Part shown: positions 1-5,548 of the stretch, one piece after another
How positions within the stretch are numbered: position 1 is the stretch's first letter
Layout: the number at the start of each line of letters is the position of its first letter
Assembly (NCBI GenBank): GCA_025963345.1
Contig: JAOPUS010000362.1
Span: forward strand, 1-11,857
DNA length: 11,857 nt
Direction: 5' to 3'
Origin: Blastococcus sp.
Lineage (GTDB): Bacteria; Actinomycetota; Actinomycetes; Mycobacteriales; Geodermatophilaceae
Notes under the pieces: generated by a model
Database searches by the model: none
What the model saw: the letters and a program-made list of their open reading frames with translations, nothing else
What the model was told of the DNA's origin: nothing
Made by a program: the position numbers and the translations under genes

Positions 1-208
1 GCTGGACGGCGACGGCGGCCCGGGACTCGGCGTGCAGGTCGCTGGCCCGGTTCCCGTTCACGAGACCGGTGACCGTGGAGCCGATGAGTCCGAGCAGCAG
101 GACTGCGGTGAGCCCGAAGATCCGCGCGCGGATACTGAGGTCGCGGTACCAGTGCGGCGCGACGGTCGCAGGTGCACCCATCGACGGCGTGCGTGGTCCT
201 GTGTTCAT
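1..208 (-). CDS. Methyl-accepting chemotaxis protein, N-terminal fragment (runs off left edge)
   Basis: The frame opens at an ATG (208-206) preceded on the minus strand by an AGGAAAGAG Shine-Dalgarno (SD) sequence about 6 nt upstream, and it stays open to the window edge (69 codons). The protein starts with a Pro/Ala/Thr-rich leader, then an Arg-flanked hydrophobic helix (roughly residues 29-50: Arg-rich, IFGLTAVLLLGLIGSTVTGLV). A polar stretch (NGNRASDLHAES) begins what would be the extracellular sensor helix. This is the usual start of a transmembrane chemoreceptor: cytoplasmic tail, first membrane helix, sensor domain. The MCP assignment is supported mainly by context, because a C-terminal MCP remnant lies just upstream in the same orientation. 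The diagnostic signalling domain is outside the window. It could instead be another one-pass sensor such as a histidine kinase or diguanylate cyclase. Confidence 0.6.
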   Translation of the reverse strand, partial: MNTGPRTPSMGAPATVAPHWYRDLSIRARIFGLTAVLLLGLIGSTVTGLVNGNRASDLHAESRAAVAVQ

Positions 209-499
209 GGTGCTCTTTCCTCGTGAGAACGGGTGTCGGTGCGACGGGCACCTCGCCGGCGGTCATCGGTGTGGCACGTGGTGCGCACGAGGAATGCTGC
301 CTGCAGCCGGAACAGATCTCTTAGCGCGAAGATGACGTGTCGCGAATGTGTTCCGTAATAGTTCACCGACCTTCCCGGCGAAGCACACTTGTCGACTTCG
401 GGATGCCGAAATGCAATTTCTCTGGAGAAGCGCAGAGGCGCATGACCGTTATGGTCATACGCCTCTGCGTGCCGGGGGAGCCCCCGTTGGTGCGGCAGG
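209..499. other. Intergenic region upstream of the chemoreceptor gene
   Basis: This 291-bp stretch is less GC-rich than its surroundings and has no credible reading frame. It holds the hairpin terminator at 431-469 and must contain the promoter of the leftmost gene, read toward lower coordinates. A short inverted repeat (TTCGG, 4-nt loop, CCGAA) lies at 397-410. I could not pick out a convincing -35/-10 pair or a flagellar-sigma type promoter. Confidence 0.5.
431..469 (-). terminator. Intrinsic hairpin terminator at the 3' end of the minus-strand gene block
   Basis: Two 17-nt arms (431-447 and 453-469) flank a 5-nt loop. They are complementary at 16 of 17 positions. The odd position is a C/A mismatch in plus-strand RNA but a stable G-U pair in minus-strand RNA, so the hairpin is fully paired only when transcribed leftward. 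It lies 31 nt beyond the stop codon of the MCP remnant and probably served that gene. It is now the first clear terminator after otsB. Only a modestly U-containing tail follows on the minus strand, which is common in high-GC actinobacteria. Confidence 0.75.
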
Positions 500-727
500 T
501 CAGTAGGTGAACCGGTCCACCGTGGCGCGCAGGTCCGTCGCCATCCGGGACAGTTCGTCCACGGCCACGCGGGTCTGGGTCAGCGCCTCCGTGGTGGACT
601 CCGCGGCCGAGGAGACGCCGGTGATGTTGAGCGCGATCTCTCCGGTGCCCCCGCCCGCCTCCTGGACCGACCGGGACATCTCGCTGGTGGTCGCCGTCTG
701 CTCCTCGATCGCGGCCACCGCGGCCAT
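500..727 (-). pseudogene. Orphan C-terminal remnant of a methyl-accepting chemotaxis protein
   Basis: The 75 codons before a stop at 502-500 read as the very end of an MCP signalling domain. An EEQTATTSEMSRSV motif is typical of the membrane-distal to C-terminal return helix. It is followed by a heptad-patterned helix (IALNITGVSSAAESTTEAL) and an aromatic C-terminus (DRFTY). The sensor, HAMP and hairpin-tip signalling core, normally several hundred residues, are all missing, because otsB ends only 40 bp upstream (stop at 768). The in-frame ATG at 727 has a GGCGGAG directly against it with no spacer, so independent translation looks unlikely. The simplest reading is the 3' scrap of a second, tandem MCP gene left by a deletion that joined otsB to its tail. 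Its terminator at 431-469 survives. Confidence 0.8.
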
Positions 728-767
728 CTCCGCCGGCCGCCGACACGCGGCGGCAGCGGTGGAGCGG

Positions 768-1511
768 TCAGCCGAGCAGGTCGCCCAGTCGGCGCAGCAC
801 GGCGAGCGCTCCGGTGGGGTCGGCGACCCGGTACCGGGCGTCGGTGGCGCCGTCCCCGATCTTGACCGTGAGGTCGTCGGGCCGCAGCGCACGGAAGGCG
901 TCCTCGTCGGTGACGTCGTCCCCGAGGTACATCGCCGCGGCCGCGTCGAGCTCGGCGACGAGCCGCCGCAGCGCCGTGCCCTTGTCGGCGTCGGTGATGG
1001 CGACCTCGAGGACGTTCTTGCCCGGCTTCAACGTCAGTGACGAATCGACCAGCGTGCGCACCTCCTCCAGCACCGCAGCGGCCACAGCGCGGTCCTGGAC
1101 CTGGCGGACGTGCACGGCCACGCTCGCCGGCTTGATCTCGAGACGGGCGCCCGGGGCATCGGTGACGACCGGTGCCAGGACCGCGGCCAGCTCGTCGCGC
1201 CGATGTGCCAGTTCCCCGGAGAGGGGGCCGTCGAACTCCTCGCCGTGACTGCCCACCCAGCGGAACGGGCCAGACAGTCCACTGGTCGCCTGCAGGTCGG
1301 CCACCCCTCGGCCACTGACGATCGCCACCGTCACGCCGGTCACGCCGGCGAGGCGGGCCAGCGCCTCGGCGACCCCCGGCTCGGGCACGGCCGCCGACGG
1401 CTCGTCCCGCAGCCGGGCCAGGACACCGTCGTAGTCGCTCGCGACGAGCAGCGGACGACGGGTGGCGAACTCGGCCAGCGCGGCGTCCAGCTCGGCCGGG
1501 ACGCCGCTCAG
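768..1511 (-). CDS. otsB: Trehalose-6-phosphate phosphatase OtsB
   Basis: OtsB is a HAD-superfamily phosphatase that dephosphorylates trehalose 6-phosphate to trehalose. With the start chosen here it has 247 residues, normal for OtsB. Visible motifs are HAD motif I D26-Y-D28-G, motif II VSGR (Ser66), GSHGEE (88-92), the substrate-side EIKPASVAVHVR stretch (about 125-136), Lys165 in KPGKNVLE, and the acidic motif GDDVTDED (197-204). The start is unusual. The first ATG/GTG/TTG in frame is a GTG at 1388, which would cut off motif I, and the frame runs open into otsA without a standard start. A CTG at 1511-1509 overlaps the otsA TGA (CTGA) and has GGAG 7 nt upstream, giving an N-terminus MSGVPAELDAALAEF. 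I take that as the start. A frameshifted OtsA-OtsB fusion is the alternative. Confidence 0.93.
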   Translation of the reverse strand: MSGVPAELDAALAEFATRRPLLVASDYDGVLARLRDEPSAAVPEPGVAEALARLAGVTGVTVAIVSGRGVADLQATSGLSGPFRWVGSHGEEFDGPLSGELAHRRDELAAVLAPVVTDAPGARLEIKPASVAVHVRQVQDRAVAAAVLEEVRTLVDSSLTLKPGKNVLEVAITDADKGTALRRLVAELDAAAAMYLGDDVTDEDAFRALRPDDLTVKIGDGATDARYRVADPTGALAVLRRLGDLLG

Positions 1512-2998
1512 CCCTGGGCTCCGCCGCGGCCCCGCGAGAGCGGCGCCGAGGCCCGGCCGACCTCCCGGTCGGTCGGCTGGCCGTTGGCCTGACCGCGCAG
1601 CGCGTCGAAGAACGAGTTCGCCCAGTGCTCGAGATCGTTCCGGACGAGATGGCGGCGCATCGCCCGCATCCGCTTGGCACCCTCGGCCGCGTCCACGCGC
1701 AGGGCGCGGATCAGCTGGCTCTTCACCCCGGCGATGTCGTGGGGATTGACCAGGAAGGCCTGCTTGAGCTCCGCGGCCGCGCCGGCGAACTCCGACAGCA
1801 CGAGCGCCCCGCCGAGGTCACCCCGGGCGGCGACGTACTCCTTCGCCACCAGGTTCATCCCGTCGCGGTACGGGGTCACGAGCATGACGTCGGCCGCCCG
1901 GTACAGCGCGGCCAGCTCCTCGCGGGGCATCGACTGGTTGAAGTAGTGCACCGCCGGGCCGGTGGTCGAGCCGAAGACGCCGTTGATGTGTCCGACCTGC
2001 TGCTCGATGGTCTCCCGCATGTGCACGTAGTGCTCGACGCGTTCGCGGCTCGGGGTCGCCACCTGCACCAGGACGGTGTCCGGAGCCTCGACCGCGCCGT
2101 CCTCGAGGAGCTCCTCGAACGCCGCGAGGCGCACGCCGATCCCCTTGGTGTAGTCCAGCCGGTCGACGCCCAGGATGATCTTCGACGGGTTGCCGAGCTC
2201 CTTGCGGATCTCCGCGGCCCGGGCCAGCACCTCGGGGGACCGGGCCAGCTCGTCGAACGCGGCGACGTCGATGGAGATCGGGAAGGCGCGGGCGGCCACC
2301 GTCCGGCCGTCGTACTCGACGACCTGGCCGCGGGCCGGCAGGTCGTGCAGCCGGCGGGCGAGCTGGACGAAGTTCGACGCGGCCGCCGGGCGCTGGAAGC
2401 CGACCAGGTCGGCGCCGAGCAGCCCCTCGACGATCGCCGACCGCCACGGCAGCTGGGTGAACAGCTCGTACGGCGGGAAGGGGATGTGCAGGAAGAAGCC
2501 GATCGTGAGGTCCGGCCGCTGCTGGCGCAGCAGCGCCGGCACCAGTTGCAGCTGGTAGTCGTGCACCCAGACGATGGCGTTCTCGGCGGCGACGGCAGCG
2601 GCCCGCTCGGCGAACCGCTTGTTGACCTGCACGTAGGTGTCCCACCAGGCCCGGTGGTACTCCGGCTTCTCGACGACGTCGTGGTAGAGCGGCCACAGCG
2701 AGGCGTTCGACATGCCCTCGTAGTAGCGGTCGACCTCTTCCTCCGTCAGCGCTACCGGGATCAGCGACATCCCGCCGGACTCGAAGGGCTCCGGTGCGTC
2801 ACCGGCCGAGCCGGACCAACCCACCCAGGCGCCACCGCGGCCGGCCACGAACGGCTCCAGAGCCGTGACCAGGCCGCCGGGGCTGCGCTGCCACCGCGTG
2901 CTGCCGTCGGGATCGGTCACCTGGTCGACCGGAAGCCGGTTGGCGACGACGACCACAGGACTGTCCGCCACTGCGTGCTGTTCCGTCTTCTCCGCCAT
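1508..2998 (-). CDS. otsA: Trehalose-6-phosphate synthase OtsA (GT20)
   Basis: OtsA transfers glucose from a nucleotide sugar (UDP-glucose classically; the donor in actinobacteria can differ) to glucose 6-phosphate, giving trehalose 6-phosphate for OtsB. The 496-residue product carries the GT20 signatures in order: ANRLPV (19-24), SPGGLV (39-44), WPLYH (102-106), VHDYQL (145-150), FFLHIPFP (168-175), GVDRLDYTKG (277-286), HYFNQSMP (351-358) and TPYRDGMNLVAKE (375-387). All the usual active-site stretches are present. After FFDAL the protein has a low-complexity tail of about 28 residues that is not needed for the fold; its DNA contains the otsB ribosome site. I chose the ATG at 2998. A GTG at 3007, three codons earlier, is equally in frame, and neither has a strong SD sequence. 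A TAGGGT (3014-3009) between crcB2 and otsA could be an internal -10 element, but this is weak. Confidence 0.96.
   Translation of the reverse strand: MAEKTEQHAVADSPVVVVANRLPVDQVTDPDGSTRWQRSPGGLVTALEPFVAGRGGAWVGWSGSAGDAPEPFESGGMSLIPVALTEEEVDRYYEGMSNASLWPLYHDVVEKPEYHRAWWDTYVQVNKRFAERAAAVAAENAIVWVHDYQLQLVPALLRQQRPDLTIGFFLHIPFPPYELFTQLPWRSAIVEGLLGADLVGFQRPAAASNFVQLARRLHDLPARGQVVEYDGRTVAARAFPISIDVAAFDELARSPEVLARAAEIRKELGNPSKIILGVDRLDYTKGIGVRLAAFEELLEDGAVEAPDTVLVQVATPSRERVEHYVHMRETIEQQVGHINGVFGSTTGPAVHYFNQSMPREELAALYRAADVMLVTPYRDGMNLVAKEYVAARGDLGGALVLSEFAGAAAELKQAFLVNPHDIAGVKSQLIRALRVDAAEGAKRMRAMRRHLVRNDLEHWANSFFDALRGQANGQPTDREVGRASAPLSRGRGGAQG
1519..1522 (-). promoter_or_regulatory. Shine-Dalgarno site that decides the CTG start of otsB
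   Basis: GGAG on the minus strand, 7 nt before the CTG at 1511-1509, lies inside the last codons of otsA. Its spacing is ideal for the CTG and far too distant (over 120 nt) for the GTG at 1388. This supports coupled translation of otsB from ribosomes finishing otsA. Confidence 0.5.
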
Positions 2999-3028
2999 AC
3001 CGTCCACGACCCTACCGACCGGCCGGGA

Positions 3029-3385
3029 TCAGAGCAGCTCGGCCAGCCCGTAACCCGCGGCGGCGGCACCGACACCGAGGACGAGCGTCGCGATCAGATA
3101 GGCGACAGCCCGCCCGAGTACCCGTTCGTCCACCAGCCGGACGACGTCGGCGCCGAACGTGGAGAAGGTGGTGAGGGCCCCGCAGAAGCCGACCCCGACC
3201 AGGGCGAGCACCCACTCCGGCACGTCGGCCAGGCCGAGGACCGCGCCGAGGGCGGCGCTACCGGCGACGTTGACGACGAGCGTCCCGCGCGCCGGGTCAC
3301 GGCCGTTCCGGATCGCCCACCGGGACGCGAACAGCCGCAGCGGCGCCCCCACGAGCGCCCCCACGACGACCAGCAGCGGCGTCAC
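3029..3385 (-). CDS. crcB: Fluoride channel CrcB/Fluc, second subunit of a pair
   Basis: A 118-residue, four-helix membrane protein of the CrcB/Fluc family, which forms dimeric channels that expel fluoride from the cytoplasm. Visible family marks are GALVGAPLR with Arg17, GTLVVNVAGS with the pore Asn39, and CGALTTFSTFG (68-78), which carries both pore phenylalanines (Phe74, Phe77) and the Thr-Thr-x-Ser stretch near the central sodium site. It starts with a GTG at 3385 whose last bases form a GTGA overlap with the crcB1 stop, so the two subunits are almost certainly translationally coupled. The open frame extends further upstream to 3586, but that part is a shadow of crcB1. The adjacent gene is a diverged paralogue, implying a heterodimeric channel. 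Confidence 0.92.
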   Translation of the reverse strand: MTPLLVVVGALVGAPLRLFASRWAIRNGRDPARGTLVVNVAGSAALGAVLGLADVPEWVLALVGVGFCGALTTFSTFGADVVRLVDERVLGRAVAYLIATLVLGVGAAAAGYGLAELL

Positions 3386-3768
3386 GGGCGCGCCTCGCCG
3401 ACGACCCTGCGGGCGGCCAGCGCACCGAGCGCGACCGCCAGCACCCCGCCGACGACGGACAGCAGCAGGTAGGCCGCGGCCGTGAGCGCCGCTCCCGCCC
3501 GGGTCAGGTCGACGATCTCGACGGCGAAGGTCGAGTAGGTGGTGTAGCCGCCGAGAGCGCCGACCCCGACGAAGGGCCGCACCCACCAGGGCTCGGGGAC
3601 ACGGGCGGCCAGGACCGCGAAGAGCGCGCCGAGCAGGAGGCAGCCGGTGAGGTTGATCAGCAGGGTCGACCAGGGCCAGGAGCCGGGGGAGTGCGGCAGA
3701 GCCCCCGAGACCGCCCAGCGGGCCAGCGCGCCCAGGGCGCCCCCGAGCGCGGCCAACACATAGATCAC
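3382..3768 (-). CDS. crcB: Fluoride channel CrcB/Fluc, first subunit of a pair
   Basis: A 128-residue, four-helix Fluc-family protein. It has the N-terminal GGALGALAR motif (Arg17), the pore Asn39 in LLINLTG, and a GGYTTYSTF motif (73-81). In that motif the first of the two usual pore phenylalanines is Tyr78, while Phe81 is kept. The second subunit keeps both phenylalanines, so the two pores of a heterodimer would not be identical. Two-gene crcB arrangements are common in Gram-positive bacteria and generally encode heterodimers with fixed opposite topology. The start is a GTG at 3768, 15 nt after the ngg stop, with a poor SD sequence. A second GTG at 3759 is possible. No fluoride riboswitch is visible upstream, because the gene follows ngg directly. 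Confidence 0.92.
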   Translation of the reverse strand: MIYVLAALGGALGALARWAVSGALPHSPGSWPWSTLLINLTGCLLLGALFAVLAARVPEPWWVRPFVGVGALGGYTTYSTFAVEIVDLTRAGAALTAAAYLLLSVVGGVLAVALGALAARRVVGEARP

Positions 3769-3783
3769 GACCAGAGTGTGCCG

Positions 3784-5547
3784 TCAGCGGCGGCGGGTCT
3801 CCGGGAAGAGCAGGTCGACGAAGCGCTCGGCGACCGGCTGCGGCTCGTGGTTGGCCAGGCCGGGCCGCTCGTTCGCCTCGATGAAGACGTAGCCCGGGCT
3901 CTCGACGTCGGGCACCAGGAAGTCCAGCCCGGTCACGGGGATGCCCAGGGCCGCGGCGGCGCGCACCGAGGCGTCGGCGATCTCGGGGTGCAGGCGGGCG
4001 GTGACGTCCTCGATCGTCCCCCCGGTGTGCAGGTTGGCCGTGCGCCGGACGCGGATCCGCTCCCCGTTCGGCGGGACGTCGTCCATGGCGTACCCGCTGT
4101 CGGCGACGACCTCCGCGGTGGTGTCGTCCAGCGGGATCCGGGACTCACCGCCGGTTGCCCGCTCGCGCCGCCGGCTGGTCGAGCGGACGAGTTCGGTGAC
4201 GGTGTGCCGCCCGTCGCCGACGACCTCGGCCGGCCGGCGCACCGCCGCCGCCACGACCTTCCGGTCGATGACGATCACCCGCAGGTCGTCGCCGTCCACC
4301 AGTTCCTCGACGAGGACGTCCAGGCAGAACTGCAGCGCGAGGGCGACCGCCCGCTCCAGCCCGGCCTCGTCGCGCACGCCGACGGTGATCCCCCGTCCCT
4401 GTTCGCCACGCGCCGGCTTGACCACCACGCCGCCGACCTCGCCCATCAGCGCGAGCGCGTCGGCGAGATCGCCCTCGCCGGCGACGGCACCACGGGCGAC
4501 GCGGACCCCGGCCCGTTCCATGATCCGGCGGGTCACCCGCTTGTCGTCGCAGCGGCTCATCGCCACGGCGCTGGTGAACTCCGACAGCGACTCGAGGGTG
4601 AGCACCGTCCGCCCGCCGACCGACAGCCGCATCTCACCGCTCTCGGCGTCGGTCACCTCGATCCGGATCCCCCGGCGCAGCGCCTCCTCGGCGATGATCG
4701 TCGCGTAGGGGTTGAGGTCCTCCAGGCCCGGCGGGCGGGCGGCGAACAGCGGGGTGTTGATCGGGTTCTTGCGCTTGACGCAGACCGCCGCCACGCGGGT
4801 GAAGCCGAGCTTGCGGTAGAGATGGATGGCGCCCTCGTTGTCGTGCATCACCGACAGGTCGAGGTAGGACCGGCCGCGGCCGACATACCGCTCGGCCAGG
4901 ACGCGCACCAGCGCCTCACCGGTCCCGGTCGGCGCGTCCTGGGCGTGCACCGCGAGGCACCACAGGCTGGTGCCGCCCTCCGGGTCCCCGAACGCGAGCC
5001 CGTGGTCGACCCCGGTGACCGTGCCGACGATCTTCCCCGTCCGCCGGTCCTCGGCGACGAGGTAGGTGAAGGAGCGGGTGCGGTGGTTGCGCCACATGAC
5101 GTCGGCGTCGCCGACCACCATGCCGTTGACGGCGTAGATCTCGTTGATCTGGTCCATCTCGGCCTGGGAGGTCACCGTCCGCACGAAGACCCCGCGGATC
5201 AGCTCCGCCCGGGGCCGGTATCGGTAGAGGTCCAGGCGATAGGTGTAGCTCGGGTCGATGAACAGCTCGTCCGGGGCGAGGCCGACCAGCACGTGCGGGT
5301 CGCGCGGGTAGATGCAGATGTCGCGCTCACCGGTCTGCTCGGCGCGCAGCGCGTCGACGATGCCCCGCAGGTCGGAGAAGGTCTGGCCGAAGACCAGCCG
5401 ACCCCAGCCGAGGTCGAGGACGACGTCGGACGCCATGCCCTGGAGCTGGTGCTCGGAGGGCTGCGTCCACGACCGGCTCGTGATCGCCGGCGCCGCGGGC
5501 ACCGCAGTCCGCCGACGGCGCCCGGCCACCCGGGGTGTCGTCGTCAT
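3784..5547 (-). CDS. ngg: N-acetylglutaminylglutamine synthetase (GNAT acetyltransferase fused to ATP-grasp ligase)
   Basis: This 587-residue two-domain enzyme joins two glutamines and acetylates the product to N-acetylglutaminylglutamine, the precursor of the osmolyte NAGGN. The conserved DLGWGRLVFGQTF block (45-57) precedes a GNAT domain of about 110-260. Its acetyl-CoA loop region is CLAVHAQDAPTGTGEAL (197-213), with Asn237, Tyr244 and a closing KLGF (246-249). The ATP-grasp domain (about 320-587) shows KPARGEQGRGI (377-387), EELVDGDDLRV (414-424) and the Mg-binding FIEANERPGLANHEP (555-569). The ATG at 5547 follows the asnO stop by one nucleotide; the longer frame to 5628 lies over asnO and is rejected. 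The family is known as the GNAT member of the 'trio' cluster (TIGR03103-type) and was characterised in Sinorhizobium and Pseudomonas. It acts in the cytoplasm before amidation by the AsnO-type enzyme. Confidence 0.93.
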   Translation of the reverse strand: MTTTPRVAGRRRRTAVPAAPAITSRSWTQPSEHQLQGMASDVVLDLGWGRLVFGQTFSDLRGIVDALRAEQTGERDICIYPRDPHVLVGLAPDELFIDPSYTYRLDLYRYRPRAELIRGVFVRTVTSQAEMDQINEIYAVNGMVVGDADVMWRNHRTRSFTYLVAEDRRTGKIVGTVTGVDHGLAFGDPEGGTSLWCLAVHAQDAPTGTGEALVRVLAERYVGRGRSYLDLSVMHDNEGAIHLYRKLGFTRVAAVCVKRKNPINTPLFAARPPGLEDLNPYATIIAEEALRRGIRIEVTDAESGEMRLSVGGRTVLTLESLSEFTSAVAMSRCDDKRVTRRIMERAGVRVARGAVAGEGDLADALALMGEVGGVVVKPARGEQGRGITVGVRDEAGLERAVALALQFCLDVLVEELVDGDDLRVIVIDRKVVAAAVRRPAEVVGDGRHTVTELVRSTSRRRERATGGESRIPLDDTTAEVVADSGYAMDDVPPNGERIRVRRTANLHTGGTIEDVTARLHPEIADASVRAAAALGIPVTGLDFLVPDVESPGYVFIEANERPGLANHEPQPVAERFVDLLFPETRRR

Positions 5548-5548
5548 G

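Noticed and set aside
500..892. A 130-codon gene including the MCP tail and running into otsB
   Set aside because: Its N-terminal half is an off-frame reading of otsB. Only codons from about 727 onward show MCP character.
768..1388. otsB starting at the GTG at 1388
   Set aside because: This would remove the DYDG nucleophile motif, so the product could not be a working HAD phosphatase.
3029..3586. A longer CrcB2 starting at 3586
   Set aside because: The extra N-terminus overlaps crcB1 out of frame and is Arg/Gly-rich. The GTG at 3385 with the GTGA overlap gives a normal Fluc length.
3769..3790. Fluoride riboswitch ahead of the crcB genes
   Set aside because: Only 15 nt separate ngg from crcB1, and no crcB-motif aptamer is visible there or upstream of asnO.
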